From Pelomonas cellulosilytica (GTDB lineage Bacteria > Pseudomonadota > Gammaproteobacteria > Burkholderiales > Burkholderiaceae_C), in the NCBI RefSeq assembly GCF_021353265.1, contig NZ_JAJTWU010000001.1:372001-436000 (forward strand): 64,000 nt of DNA. Reading direction: 5' to 3'. Every line of letters begins with the position of its first letter. Within the stretch, counting starts at the first letter, position 1. Positions 25,482 to 35,338 of the stretch are shown one piece after another. The notes under the pieces were generated by a model. That model made no database searches. It had not been told where the DNA came from and saw only the letters and a program-made list of their open reading frames with translations. The translations under genes were made by a program, and so were the position numbers.

Positions 25482-26464
25482 CGATGCGCACGCCCGACAT
25501 CAGCGTCGTCGTTCCGACCTACCGGCGCCCCGAGCTGATCGCGCGTTGCCTGGCGGCACTCCTCGGGCAGACGCTGGACTCCGACCTTTTCGAGATCGTC
25601 GTCGTGGACGATGGGCACGATGATGCCACCCGCGAGCGCGTGCGCGGCATCGCGCGGTCGGCTGCCACGCGCATCCGCTACCTGCGCCCCGGGCAGGGGC
25701 GGGGGCCCGCGGTTGCGCGCAACTGCGGATGGCGCGCGGCCAGCGCTGACGTGGTGGCCTTCACCGACGACGACACGCAGCCCGATCCCGCCTGGCTGCA
25801 GCAGGGGCTTGCGGCGCTGATGCTGCATCGCGACTGGGTGGCGGCCGCCGGTCGGGTCCACGTTCCGCGCGAGACCGGCCATCCGCCGACCGACCACGAG
25901 CTGATGACGCAGGGCCTGGAGACGGCCGAGTTCGTCACGGCTAATGCGTTCGTCTGGCGCCGTGCGCTGCAGCAGCTGGACGGGTTCGACGAGCGCTTCC
26001 TGCGGGCCTGGCGCGAGGACTCGGACCTGCACTTCCGGCTGCTGCAGCTCGGCCCCGTGGGCCGGGCGACGGAGGCCGTTGTCCGTCATCCGGTGCGCGC
26101 CGAGCGCTGGGGTGTGTCACTGCGCCAGCAGCGCAACGTGTTTTTCGATGCACTGCTGCACCGCAAGCATCCGCGCATCTACCGCGAGCGCATCCGCCGC
26201 TTGCCGCCCTGGGACTACTACCTCATCGTCGTGCTGACGCTGGCCGCCCTGTTGCTGGCGTTGGCTGCCGCGCCGACGCCGGCGCTGCTGTCGCTGACGG
26301 TTGCCCTCGCACTGGTGCTGCGGTTCGCGTGGCGGCGGCTGCGCGCCACGTCGCGCGAGCCCGGCCATGTAGTGGAGATGCTGGCGACATCGGCGGCGAT
26401 CCCGTTCCTGTCGGTCTACTGGCGATTGCGCGGTGCCCTGCATTTCCGGACGCCCTTCCTATGA
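25478..26464 (+). CDS. Glycosyltransferase family 2, membrane-anchored
   Basis: The 328-residue GT-A enzyme has ISVVVPTYRRPELIARCLAA, the VVDDG motif, FTDDDTQPD as the metal-binding acidic cluster, and WREDSDLHFRL in the acceptor region. Two or three membrane helices near residues 245-290 (YYLIVVLTLAALLLALAAAP) hold it at the inner membrane. ATGA overlaps couple it to its neighbours at both ends. Donor sugar unknown. Confidence 0.92.
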   Translation: MTMRTPDISVVVPTYRRPELIARCLAALLGQTLDSDLFEIVVVDDGHDDATRERVRGIARSAATRIRYLRPGQGRGPAVARNCGWRAASADVVAFTDDDTQPDPAWLQQGLAALMLHRDWVAAAGRVHVPRETGHPPTDHELMTQGLETAEFVTANAFVWRRALQQLDGFDERFLRAWREDSDLHFRLLQLGPVGRATEAVVRHPVRAERWGVSLRQQRNVFFDALLHRKHPRIYRERIRRLPPWDYYLIVVLTLAALLLALAAAPTPALLSLTVALALVLRFAWRRLRATSREPGHVVEMLATSAAIPFLSVYWRLRGALHFRTPFL

Positions 26465-27555
26465 CGCCCGACTTCGGTCCGGTTCAGCGCATCGCCGTGT
26501 TCCGCGCGCTGGTGCTGGGCGACACGTTGTGCGCCGTGCCCGCGCTGCGCGCGCTTCGACGCGCGTGGCCCGAGGCCCGCATCAGCTTGGTGGGCCTGCC
26601 GGTTGCGCGTGAGCTGGCCGAGCGGCTGGACTGTGTGGACGAGTGGCTGGCCTTCCCGGGCTGGCCCGGGCTGCCGGAGCGGCCGGTCGATCTGGCTGCC
26701 ATTCCGGCTTTCCTTGCCGAGATGCAGTCGCGCCGCTTCGATGTGGCCGTGCAGCTGCACGGCAGCGGCCAGATCGTGAATCCGCTCGTGAGCCTGTTCG
26801 GCGCGCGGCACATGGCCGGCTTCCATCCGCCGGACGCGCCGCCGCCCGGACCGCTGTTCTGCGCTTGGCCAGTGCACGGCCACGAGGTGCAGCGGCTGCT
26901 GGCGCTGTGCCGGCACCTGGGCCTCGCGACGGACGATGGCGCGCTGGAGTTCCCGCTGCGCCCGGAGGACGTGACGGCCCTGCGCGCGGCCTGGCCGGCG
27001 TGGGGCGACCGCGGCCCCTATGCCTGCGTGCATGCCGGCGCGCAGTTGCCCTCGCGGCGCTGGCCGGTCGCTCGCTTCGCCGCCGTGGCGGAAGCCTTGC
27101 ACGAGCGGCGGCTGACCGTCGTGTTGACGGGCGCCCCGTCGGAGCAGTCGCTCGTGGCGGACCTGTCGCACCGGCTGTCCCGGCGCGGTGTGCCGCATGT
27201 CGACCTGGCCAGTCGCACGAGCCTGTGGGCGCTCGGTGCGTTGCTGCGTGACGCGCGCGTGCTGGTGTGCAACGACACGGGCGTGTCGCACATCGCTGCA
27301 GCACTGCGCGTGCCCAGTGTCGTCGTGGCCTGTGGCAGCGAGGTGGCGCGCTGGGCGCCGGCCGATACACGGCGGCACCGCGTGCTGGCCAAGCCCGCCG
27401 CCTGCCGGCCTTGCGCCCATACCGTCTGCCCTGTGGGCCATGGCTGTGCGCTGGATTTGGGCGCGCACGAGGTGGTGCTCACTCTGGACGACCTGCTCAT
27501 GCACACCAACGACTTGCTGGAGAAACTTCCATGTCCCGCCGCCTGCGCATCCTGA
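26461..27555 (+). CDS. Glycosyltransferase family 9 (second heptosyltransferase-like)
   Basis: The 364-residue protein shows IAVFRALVLGDTLCAVPALR, YACVHAGAQLPSRRWP and NDTGVSHIAAALRVPSVVV, the GT9 signatures, and a Cys-containing tail (CRPCAHTVCPVGHGC) like its upstream relative. The start at 26461 overlaps the GT2 stop (ATGA). Two GT9 genes in one operon suggest two heptose (or related) additions to one glycan. Confidence 0.92.
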   Translation: MTPDFGPVQRIAVFRALVLGDTLCAVPALRALRRAWPEARISLVGLPVARELAERLDCVDEWLAFPGWPGLPERPVDLAAIPAFLAEMQSRRFDVAVQLHGSGQIVNPLVSLFGARHMAGFHPPDAPPPGPLFCAWPVHGHEVQRLLALCRHLGLATDDGALEFPLRPEDVTALRAAWPAWGDRGPYACVHAGAQLPSRRWPVARFAAVAEALHERRLTVVLTGAPSEQSLVADLSHRLSRRGVPHVDLASRTSLWALGALLRDARVLVCNDTGVSHIAAALRVPSVVVACGSEVARWAPADTRRHRVLAKPAACRPCAHTVCPVGHGCALDLGAHEVVLTLDDLLMHTNDLLEKLPCPAACAS

Positions 27556-28481
27556 CGTGGCATGTCCACGGCAACTACCTTTACAACCTGACGCAGGTCC
27601 CGCACGACTTCTACCTTGTGACCGACCCTGAGCGCTCGGCAGGCCGCGTGGGTCGCGTCGGCGCGCTGCCCTGGGGCCCCAACGTGCACGAGGCGCCGCT
27701 GGAGCGCATCGAGGACATGGACTTCGACGTGGTGCTATACCAGCACCGTGCCGGCTGGGAGGCCGACCGGCCGCGCTGGCTGTCCACCGCCCAGCAGGCA
27801 CTGCCGCGCATCTACCTGGAGCACGACCCGCCGCAGCAGCATCCGACGAACGAGCGTCATTGGGTGCAGGACCGCGGCGCGTTGCTGGTGCACTGCACGC
27901 ACTTCAACGCGCTGATGTGGGACGCGGGCGAGACACCCGCGCGCGTCATCGAGCACGGCGTGAAGCCGCTGATTGACGTGGCCTACCACGGTGACCAACC
28001 GCGCGGCCTCGTTGTCGTCAATATGCTGGCGCGGCGCGGCCGCCGGCTCGGCGCCGACCTGTACCTGGAGCTGCACGAGCAGCTGCCGCTAACGCTTGCC
28101 GGCATGGGCAGCGAGACACTGCCGGGCGGCATCGGCGAGGTGTCCCAGCTCGAACTGCCCCGGCTGATGGCGGCCTACCGCTTCTTCTTCCACCCGGTGC
28201 GCTACACCAGTCTGGGGCTGGCGCTCATCGAGGCCATGCTGGTGGGCCAGCCCATCGTGGGCCTGGCGACGACGGAGCTGTCCAGCGTCATCAGGAGCGG
28301 CGACAACGGCTTCATCGACAACCGCCCCGAAGCGCTGGCCGATGCGATGTCGCTGCTGCTGCGCGAGCCGGGCCTTGCGCAGCACTGGGGCGCCCGCGGC
28401 CGAGCGCTGGCGCAGGAGCGCTTCAACATCGGCCGCTTCGTGGCCGACTGGATGCAGGTCTTCAAGGAGGTCACGACATGA
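27531..28481 (+). CDS. GT4-like glycosyltransferase
   Basis: The 316-residue protein begins [20 protein letters not shown]. It is a short GT-B protein with a C-terminal donor domain ([22 protein letters not shown]-x7-E-like). The first 25 bases overlap the end of the GT9 gene in another frame, and the next gene overlaps by ATGA. It is shorter than usual GT4 enzymes, mainly in the acceptor domain. Donor and acceptor are unknown. Confidence 0.85.
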   Translation: MSRRLRILTWHVHGNYLYNLTQVPHDFYLVTDPERSAGRVGRVGALPWGPNVHEAPLERIEDMDFDVVLYQHRAGWEADRPRWLSTAQQALPRIYLEHDPPQQHPTNERHWVQDRGALLVHCTHFNALMWDAGETPARVIEHGVKPLIDVAYHGDQPRGLVVVNMLARRGRRLGADLYLELHEQLPLTLAGMGSETLPGGIGEVSQLELPRLMAAYRFFFHPVRYTSLGLALIEAMLVGQPIVGLATTELSSVIRSGDNGFIDNRPEALADAMSLLLREPGLAQHWGARGRALAQERFNIGRFVADWMQVFKEVTT

Positions 28482-29446
28482 GCGATCCGGACACCGTCCT
28501 CGTCACCGGCGCCGCCGGCTTCATCGGCAGCCACCTGTGCGAAGCATTGCTGGCGCGCGGCCAGCGCGTCATGGCGCTGGACAACCTCAGCACCGGCGAC
28601 ATCGGCCACCTGGACCGGCTGCTGGGCCACCGGGGCTTCACGTTCACGCGGCGCGACGTCGGCGCCGAGCCGACGCCCGACATGACCCAGGCCGGCCGCA
28701 TCTACAACTTGGCCTGCCCGGCCAGCCCGCCGCACTACCAGAAGTCACCTGTGGACACCGTGCTCAGCAGCGTGCTGGGCGCATGGCGGCTGCTGGAGCT
28801 GGCGGGCGTCAGTCGCGCACGTCTGCTGCACACGTCCACCAGCGAGGTCTATGGCGACCCCGAGGTGCATCCCCAGCACGAGAATTACTGGGGCCATGTG
28901 AACCCCAACGGCGCCAGGTCCTGCTACGACGAAGGCAAACGCTGCGCCGAGGCCATGCTGATGGCGTACCGCCAGCAGCGCGCGGTGGATGCCTGCATGG
29001 TCCGTATCTTCAACACCTACGGCCCCCGCCTGAGCCCCGGCGACGGCCGCGTGGTGAGCAACTTCATCGTGCAGGCATTGCAGGGAGAAGACCTCACCGT
29101 CTATGGCGATGGCCACCAGACGCGCAGCTTCTGCTACGTGAGCGACACGCTGCACGCGCTGCTGCTGATGATGGACAGCGGCGAGACGGGGCCGGTGAAC
29201 GTCGGCAACCCCGGGGAGCACACGATGCTGGAATTGGCGGAGCTGGTCCTGCGCCTGACCGGCAGCCGCTCGCGGCTTGTCTTCCGCCCGCTGCCGCAGG
29301 ACGACCCGCGGCGCCGCTGCCCCGAAATTTCTCGGGCGAAGGCCTTGCTCGGCTGGCAGCCCGAGGTGGCGCTGGAGGACGGGCTGCAGCGCACGATCCA
29401 TCACTTTCGCGGTGTGTTGGGCGTCAGACGCGTGACCGTGGCCTAA
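28478..29446 (+). CDS. UDP-glucuronate decarboxylase-type NAD-dependent epimerase
   Basis: The 322-residue SDR enzyme has the NAD site [14 protein letters not shown], the UXS-type [12 protein letters not shown], the [10 protein letters not shown] strand, [20 protein letters not shown] with the catalytic Tyr-x3-Lys, and RIFNTYGP. These match UDP-glucuronate decarboxylase, which makes UDP-xylose, more closely than 4-epimerases. It ends the glycosyltransferase run and would supply a pentose donor for one of the five transferases. It faces the hybrid kinase gene with a 16-bp gap. Confidence 0.9.
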   Translation: MSDPDTVLVTGAAGFIGSHLCEALLARGQRVMALDNLSTGDIGHLDRLLGHRGFTFTRRDVGAEPTPDMTQAGRIYNLACPASPPHYQKSPVDTVLSSVLGAWRLLELAGVSRARLLHTSTSEVYGDPEVHPQHENYWGHVNPNGARSCYDEGKRCAEAMLMAYRQQRAVDACMVRIFNTYGPRLSPGDGRVVSNFIVQALQGEDLTVYGDGHQTRSFCYVSDTLHALLLMMDSGETGPVNVGNPGEHTMLELAELVLRLTGSRSRLVFRPLPQDDPRRRCPEISRAKALLGWQPEVALEDGLQRTIHHFRGVLGVRRVTVA

Positions 29447-29462
29447 ACCGCGCGGCGACCGA

Positions 29463-32159
29463 TCAGGCCGCCAGGCAGCATTCGATCGCCGCATAGATCT
29501 GCTCGAGCTCCACCGGCTTGGCGAGGTGGGCATCGAAGCCGGCGGCGGCCGTGGCGAGCCGGTCGCTGACCTGGGCGTAGCCGCTGGTGGCGACCAGGAT
29601 CAGCGGTCGCCCGTCGGCCACGGCGCGCAGCCGGCGTGCCACTTCCAGGCCGTCGATCCTGGGCAGTCCGAGGTCCAGCAGCACGACCTCGGGCCAGTGG
29701 CATGCCGCGGCGTCCAGCGCCTGTTCGCCGTCGTGGGCCAGCGCCACAGCGTGGCCGTCCATCTCCAACAGCGCGGCCAGGCTGCGCGCGGCGTCGAGGT
29801 TGTCGTCCACGACCAGCAGGTCAAGCGGCGCCAGCCGCGGTGGCGTCGGCATGCTGGATGGCAGGGCTGCGGCGTCTAGGCTGCGGTGGCGCGGCAGGCA
29901 GACGACGAAGCGCGCCCCGACGCCCGACCTGGGCGTCTCGTGCCGCACGTCGCCGCCGTGCAGCTCGGCCAGCCGCTTGACCAGCGCCAAGCCGATGCCG
30001 AGCCCGCCCTGCGAGCGCTCCAGCGTGCGCCGGTCCTGCGTGAACAGCTCGAAGAGATGCGGCTTCAGTGCGTCGGAGATACCCGGGCCGTCGTCCTGCA
30101 CGGCGATGGTGAGCTTGTCGTCGTTGCGGGCGCGCACCAGCACGGCGATGTGTCCGCCTGGCTGCGTGTACTTGACGGCGTTCGTGACGAGGTTGGAGAC
30201 GATCTGTGTTAAGCGTGCCGGGTCGGCCACCAGGTCCAGGTCGGGCGGCACTTTGACGGTGAGGGTTTGGCCGCGCTCACGGGCCAGCGGGCGGACGGCT
30301 TCGATGGCCTGGAAGACCGAGGTGGCGATCAGCACGTTCTCCAGGCGCAGCTCGATGCGGCCCTGCGTGATGCGGCTGCCTTCCAGCAAGTCGTCGACGA
30401 GACGCGTCAGCTGCGCGGTCTGGCGGTGCAAGATGTCTATCGCGGTCTGGCGCCGCGCGGCGTCGGTGCCAGCCTTCTCCAGCAGGTATACGGCATTGGT
30501 AATGGGCGCCAGCGGGTTGCGTAGCTCGTGCGCCAGCATCGCCAGGAACTCGGTGCGACGCTCATCGGCCTGCTGCAGCACCTGCTCGATGCGCTTGCGC
30601 TCCGTGATGTCGAAGTTGACGCCCACCATGCGGGTGCCGCTGCCCGCAGGCTCGTGCAGCACCCGGCCCCGGCTGACAAGCCAGCGCACCTCGCCGTCGG
30701 GCCGCGTCACGCGGAACTCGGTCTCGTAGTCGCCACCGCGCACAAGGACGTCGGCCATGACGGCGTCCAGCGTGGCCCGGTCGTCGGGATGCACCATGGC
30801 CAGGAACTCCCGCGTCAGCGGCAGCCTGTCGGCCGGCAGGCCCAGCAGGCTGTAGACCTCCGGGCTCCAGAAGCAGTCTTCGCGGCTCGGCACCCAGTCC
30901 CACACGCCCATGTGTCCGGCATCCAGCGCCACCTGCAGGCGCTGCTGCGAGTGTTGCAACGCCCGCTCCCGGTCCAGCAACAAGGCCTCGTAGGCCTTGG
31001 CTTCGGAGATGTCGCGAGTGATCTCCAGTACGCGTTCATTGCCGTCGCTGACGCGCTGCATGACCGCATTGACGGTGATGCGCCGGCCGTCCTTCGTCAC
31101 ATGGATGAGTTCACCGCGCCAGAAGCCGCTGTTGCGCAGCGCCTCGTCCTTGTGCGCCTCGGGACCGGGGTACTCGGTGTGCAGCAGCTGGTTCGGGGGA
31201 CGCCCCAGGGCCTCCGCAGCACTGTAGCCGTATTGCATCTCGGCGCCATGGTTCCAGTACTCGATGCCACCGGCGGGCGTCCACACGAAGATGCCATCGA
31301 AGGCCAGCTGCAGCAGCTGCGCCTGGTACTGCAGCTCCTCGCGGTCACGGTGGGCGGCGGTCACGTCGCGTGCCACGCCGATCATGCGCAGCGGGTGGCC
31401 CTGGGCATCGGTGTCCACGATCTTGCCCTGCAATGCCACCCACGCCGTGTGGCCACGCGCATGACCCATGCGGCACTCGCAGTCGAAGCTCGGCGTGCTG
31501 CCCTGCAGATAGGCGTCCAGGCAGGCGTTGGCCCGGTCCCGGTCTCCGGGCAGGACGAGAGACAGCCAGTCGCGCCGCGTGCGGCCTGTCTGGCCAGGGA
31601 AGAAACCCAGCACCTGACCCCAGTTGCCGGTGTACTGCATCCGGTCCTCGGGAATCCTCCACTCCCACATCGCCTGGCCTGCGGCCTCCATGGCCAGCTC
31701 CAGGTTCTGGCGGCTGCGGCGCAGCGCGTCCTCGGCGCGTCGCTGCTCGGTGACCTCCTCGGCCACGATGCTGAGTCGCTGCACGACGCCGGCCTCGTCG
31801 CGCATCGGCATGATCTGCTCGCGCCAGACCCGCTCCACGCCCGGCTGCGCGGGCGTCTCGCCGCGGATCTCGAGGTCGTTGATCGCGTGGCCGCTCTCCA
31901 GCACCTGTCGCAGCAGGGGCTCGGCCTGGTCCGCCAACGCCGGCAGCAGTTCGCGCACGGTGCGGCCCAAGTGGGCCTCCACGGTCACGCCGTTCATCTC
32001 GGCCAGCCGTTCGTTGATGCTCAGGAACCGAAACTCCCGGTCCAGCACGGCCAGACCGATGGGAGCGCTGCGGTAGATGGAATCCAGCTCGGTGCGCATG
32101 GTTGGAGCGTAAGGCATCGACCCGTAGTGGTCCGTCGGCGGCTCCACACTGACCGTCAC
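29463..32159 (-). CDS. Four-PAS hybrid histidine kinase
   Basis: The 898-residue protein has no membrane segment. Four PAS domains come first (starting near residues 25, 155, 280 and 410; each followed by an ITRDISEA- or VARDVTAA-type PAC end). Then come a DHp domain with LAMLAHELRNPLAPITN, an HATPase with NLVTNAVKYT, DDGPGIS and GLGIGLALV, and a receiver (LLVVDDNLDAA; VVLLDLGLPRIDG). It is the last gene of the long minus-strand run and overlaps the receiver-GGEEF gene by ATGA. The two probably form a signalling pair whose signal is cytoplasmic. Confidence 0.94.
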   Translation of the reverse strand: MTVSVEPPTDHYGSMPYAPTMRTELDSIYRSAPIGLAVLDREFRFLSINERLAEMNGVTVEAHLGRTVRELLPALADQAEPLLRQVLESGHAINDLEIRGETPAQPGVERVWREQIMPMRDEAGVVQRLSIVAEEVTEQRRAEDALRRSRQNLELAMEAAGQAMWEWRIPEDRMQYTGNWGQVLGFFPGQTGRTRRDWLSLVLPGDRDRANACLDAYLQGSTPSFDCECRMGHARGHTAWVALQGKIVDTDAQGHPLRMIGVARDVTAAHRDREELQYQAQLLQLAFDGIFVWTPAGGIEYWNHGAEMQYGYSAAEALGRPPNQLLHTEYPGPEAHKDEALRNSGFWRGELIHVTKDGRRITVNAVMQRVSDGNERVLEITRDISEAKAYEALLLDRERALQHSQQRLQVALDAGHMGVWDWVPSREDCFWSPEVYSLLGLPADRLPLTREFLAMVHPDDRATLDAVMADVLVRGGDYETEFRVTRPDGEVRWLVSRGRVLHEPAGSGTRMVGVNFDITERKRIEQVLQQADERRTEFLAMLAHELRNPLAPITNAVYLLEKAGTDAARRQTAIDILHRQTAQLTRLVDDLLEGSRITQGRIELRLENVLIATSVFQAIEAVRPLARERGQTLTVKVPPDLDLVADPARLTQIVSNLVTNAVKYTQPGGHIAVLVRARNDDKLTIAVQDDGPGISDALKPHLFELFTQDRRTLERSQGGLGIGLALVKRLAELHGGDVRHETPRSGVGARFVVCLPRHRSLDAAALPSSMPTPPRLAPLDLLVVDDNLDAARSLAALLEMDGHAVALAHDGEQALDAAACHWPEVVLLDLGLPRIDGLEVARRLRAVADGRPLILVATSGYAQVSDRLATAAAGFDAHLAKPVELEQIYAAIECCLAA

Positions 32160-33175
32160 AAACCCATCAGCTCGCTGGTCGTGCAGTCCCGGCCGCGCGA
32201 CTTGGACAGGTACAGCGCCCGGTCGGCACGCTCCAGCACGGCGTCCAGGCTGTCGCCCGGCTGGGCCTGGGCCACGCCGGCGGAGAAGGTGTAGGCGATG
32301 CCGTCGAGGGCGCCCAGGCTGCGGCGCACGCGTTCCAGCGCCGTGCAGGCGTCGGTGAGCTCGGTGCCGGGCAGCAGCAGCAGGAATTCTTCGCCACCCA
32401 GGCGGCCCATCGCCTGGCCGGCGCGCAGCAGGCTCTGCGTGTGGCGGCAGAAGTGGCGCAGCACGGCGTCACCGCCGGCGTGGCCGTGCAGGTCGTTGAT
32501 CCGCTTGAAGTGGTCCAGGTCCAGCACGGCGAAGCACACCGGCCACGAATGGCGTCGCGGGTCGGTGAGCGCGGTCTGGGCCAGCTTCAGGATGTGGCGA
32601 CGGTTGGGGATGCCGGTGAGTTCGTCGGTGAAGGCAGCGTGCACCGCGGCCTCGTGGGCGCGTTCGAGTTCAGCGGCCATGCGCTGGTTGGCCCGCAGCA
32701 GGCGCTCGCAGTCGTCCTTCTGGTCGCGCAGCGCCTTGCGCTGCAGGTAGAGCGCGACGAAGGCCTGCACCTTGCTCTCCAGCACGCGCGGGGCCACGGG
32801 CTTGACGAGAAAGTCCACGCCGCCGGCTTCGTATCCACGGAAGGTGCGGGCAGCATCGCCGCTGGCGCCGGTGAGGAAGATGATGGGCACCTCGCGTGAT
32901 TGCGGATCGTCCCGCATCGCTTCGGCCAGCTCGAAGCCGTCGATCTCGGGCATGTTCACGTCCACCAGCGCCAACGCGAACTCATGTTCCCGCAGCCGCG
33001 CCAGCGCGTCGGCGGCGGACGCAGCCGACACCACCTCCAGCCCTGGCCGGTCCAGGATCAGCTTGGTGGACAGCCGGTTGTCAGCGCTGTCGTCGACGTG
33101 GAGCACATGCGTGACCCCGGCACCACCCGCCGGCGCCGGATCGGCATCGCCATCGGAGCAGGGCAGGGGCGGCAT
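32156..33175 (-). CDS. Receiver-GGEEF diguanylate cyclase
   Basis: The 339-residue protein has a receiver domain (VLHVDDSADNR; Asp72 in LALVDVNMPEIDG; Lys in LVKPVAP), a short coiled linker and a GGEEF domain whose active site is intact (GRLGGEEFLLLLPG). It should make cyclic di-GMP when its receiver is phosphorylated, most likely by the kinase encoded next. The inhibitory RxxD site is changed to RAGQ, so product inhibition is probably lost. ATG 33175 overlaps no upstream gene. Cyclic di-GMP commonly turns on exopolysaccharide, which fits the neighbouring glycan genes. Confidence 0.92.
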   Translation of the reverse strand: MPPLPCSDGDADPAPAGGAGVTHVLHVDDSADNRLSTKLILDRPGLEVVSAASAADALARLREHEFALALVDVNMPEIDGFELAEAMRDDPQSREVPIIFLTGASGDAARTFRGYEAGGVDFLVKPVAPRVLESKVQAFVALYLQRKALRDQKDDCERLLRANQRMAAELERAHEAAVHAAFTDELTGIPNRRHILKLAQTALTDPRRHSWPVCFAVLDLDHFKRINDLHGHAGGDAVLRHFCRHTQSLLRAGQAMGRLGGEEFLLLLPGTELTDACTALERVRRSLGALDGIAYTFSAGVAQAQPGDSLDAVLERADRALYLSKSRGRDCTTSELMGL

Positions 33176-33185
33176 CGCGAGCCTT

Positions 33186-35210
33186 TCAACGCAGCGGCGC
33201 GGCGCGCAGGCGAAGCCGGTTTCCGTGCGCCAGCAGCGTGCGCAGCGCAGCCTGCAGGTCGGGCTCTTCCTCGGCAACCGCAGCCAGCGGTTCCGGGCCG
33301 CTCCAGCCCTGCGGGCCGGCCCAGGGCTGCACCTTCTCCACCGTGGCGGCCAGTGCCGCATGCAGGCTGTCATGCACGGGCCCCAGCCAGAGCAGGTTGG
33401 CTGGCCAGGGCGCGCCCTGGGCCGGCGCGGAAGCGTCCACCAGCAACTGCTGCCGTGGGCGCTGCTCGGCGAACTGGCGCAGCCGCCATGCTGCTGCCTC
33501 GGACATCACGGGCGGCGCGAGCAGCCAGCACCGCGGCTCGGGAATGCCTGCCAGCAGCCGGGACATCTCCTCGGCGTCGTAGCCGTGCGGCGCAGGGCGG
33601 CGTGCAGCCGCCACGGGCCACGCCGCGGGCAGCCGGCCGCGCGCATGGCGCAGCACGTCGCCCTTAGGGGGCACAAGCGCGTCCGGCTGCAGGATGACAC
33701 CGGCCACCTGCAACTCGCGCCACCAGGCCGGGTGGCCGTCGCCGCGCCAGCCGGCCAGCCAGCACACCCAGCGCTCGCGGCCTGCCTGGCGCAGCGCGGC
33801 GCGCACCAGGGCCAGCTGCGCGGCGCTCGGCGCCTCGGCCCAACTGCTGGCGCCACGGCCGTGCAGCACCAGCAGTTCAGCGCGTGGTGCCAGCGTATGC
33901 TGGCGCAGCAGCGTGTCGGCCGGTGCGGCCCGCGGCGGCTCCAGCACACATAGTGGGCGTGTGGCGGACAGCGCGGCTACCAGCGCCTCGCGCGGCGCGC
34001 GCCAGTCTTCCCACGCGCAGGGCAGCACCAGCAGTAGGCCGGTGCGCGTCGGCTCGTCCACCAGCTGGCGTTGCCAGGCGGCCAGCGCGCGGGCCACGGG
34101 CCGGTTCAGGCTGCGAGTCTCCGGCGCCTGCAGGTGCCACAGGCCGCTGCGGTGCCAGCGTGTCGTGTCGTTCCAGTCGGGGCGGTCGAGCAGCGGATAC
34201 AGGCATACGCCTTCCAGCGGCACGCCGGCGGCGCGCGCGCGGCGCGCCTCGCCGGCGATCTCGTGCAGCCAGGCCGCGCGGCCCACGCCGATGTGGCCGG
34301 TCTCGGCAACAATCATCGGCCGGCGATAGCGGCGCCACACTTCGGCCAGCAGCGTGGAAAGCGGCTGGCGGCGCGGGTCGCGCAGGTGCCAGGGCAGGCG
34401 CTTCTCGCCGGGCACCTCCCACTGGCTGGAGTGGTAATGGTTCAGGCCGAGCCAGTCCAGAGCGTCGGGCTGGCCGCCGAGTCCCGGGTCCATGCGGCCC
34501 GATAGCATGTCGAAGGTCTGCCACTGGTAGGCCTCGATCGTTCGGGCCAACTGCACCTGCTCGGCATCGGCCGCGTCCTGCGGCGCCACGTGCAGCACCG
34601 GCTCCACGTGCAAAAAGCGGCACTGCGGGTCCTGCGCGCGCATGGCCGCCATGCCCGCCAGCGCGGCACGCACGAGGCGCTGCTTGATCTGGTAGCCGCT
34701 GATGCGCGTGTCTTCGGCGGTGCCCTGCCGCTGCAGGCCGGCCGCCCCCAAGTCGCCTGTGGCGCTGGCGGCCCACGACAGGAAGCTGATCTCGTTGATC
34801 GGCGTGTAGAAGCGCGTGCCCGGGCACAGCGGCGCCAGCGTGCGCGCCGCCTCGCTTGCAAACCGGGCGAAGCGCGGGATCAGCGCGTCGTCCAGCAGCG
34901 TCAGGTCGGCTGGCAGGCCGTAGTGCATGACCGTCCACAGGATCTGCAGGCCCTGGCGGCGCGCGGCCAGCGCCATGCGAACGACGCGCGTGAAGTCGAA
35001 CGTGCCGTCGGGCCGCTCGCACAAGCGCCAGCCGATGCTCTCCCTCACGCAGCGCAGGCCGAGGCGGCGCGCGGCGCGATAGTCGGCGTCCAGGCGCTGG
35101 TCGTGGCCGGTGGCGGCGACCATGTCCAGCATCTCGCCGGCGCCGTTGAGGTGATCGGCGCCTTCATAGCCGCCCATCCAGAATGAGGCCAGCGGTGGTG
35201 GTGCGGGCAT
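33186..35210 (-). CDS. GH1-like glycoside hydrolase fused to a C-terminal GT-B-like domain
   Basis: The 674-residue protein starts with a (beta/alpha)8 domain of clan GH-A. GLRCVRESIGWRLCE, the acid/base FYTPINEISF (Glu140), LGLNHYH and the nucleophile strand MIVAETGHIG (Glu303) are all in place. Residues from about 385 form a second alpha/beta domain (VLPCAWEDWRAPREALVAAL onward) with no clear catalytic motif; it may be a worn glycosyltransferase or a carbohydrate-binding Rossmann-like domain. There is no signal peptide, so it acts in the cytoplasm. The ATG shares a base with the stop of the gmhA remnant (TGATG). Confidence 0.75.
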   Translation of the reverse strand: MPAPPPLASFWMGGYEGADHLNGAGEMLDMVAATGHDQRLDADYRAARRLGLRCVRESIGWRLCERPDGTFDFTRVVRMALAARRQGLQILWTVMHYGLPADLTLLDDALIPRFARFASEAARTLAPLCPGTRFYTPINEISFLSWAASATGDLGAAGLQRQGTAEDTRISGYQIKQRLVRAALAGMAAMRAQDPQCRFLHVEPVLHVAPQDAADAEQVQLARTIEAYQWQTFDMLSGRMDPGLGGQPDALDWLGLNHYHSSQWEVPGEKRLPWHLRDPRRQPLSTLLAEVWRRYRRPMIVAETGHIGVGRAAWLHEIAGEARRARAAGVPLEGVCLYPLLDRPDWNDTTRWHRSGLWHLQAPETRSLNRPVARALAAWQRQLVDEPTRTGLLLVLPCAWEDWRAPREALVAALSATRPLCVLEPPRAAPADTLLRQHTLAPRAELLVLHGRGASSWAEAPSAAQLALVRAALRQAGRERWVCWLAGWRGDGHPAWWRELQVAGVILQPDALVPPKGDVLRHARGRLPAAWPVAAARRPAPHGYDAEEMSRLLAGIPEPRCWLLAPPVMSEAAAWRLRQFAEQRPRQQLLVDASAPAQGAPWPANLLWLGPVHDSLHAALAATVEKVQPWAGPQGWSGPEPLAAVAEEEPDLQAALRTLLAHGNRLRLRAAPLR

Positions 35211-35338
35211 CACGGCGCCAGTGCCTCCTCGACGAGCGCGCACCAGGTGTGGCCGATGAGGAGGTGCGCCTCCTGCATGCGCGCCGTGCGCTGGGGCGGT
35301 ACGTGTAGCGGGCGCAAGGCCGAGGGAAGGGCGCTCAT
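35210..35338 (-). pseudogene. Remnant of gmhA (sedoheptulose-7-phosphate isomerase), C-terminal tail only
   Basis: A 42-codon frame starts at an ATGA overlap with the heptose kinase and ends in a TGATG overlap with the GH1-like gene. Its sequence, LHVPPQRTARMQEAHLLIGH followed by TWCALVEEALAP, matches the last helix of SIS-domain GmhA proteins (pattern RxARIQExHxxxxHxxCxxxE). The whole sugar-binding SIS core is missing. An in-frame internal deletion of a former gmhA would leave this, with coupling kept for the next gene. The tail may no longer have any function of its own. Confidence 0.7.
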
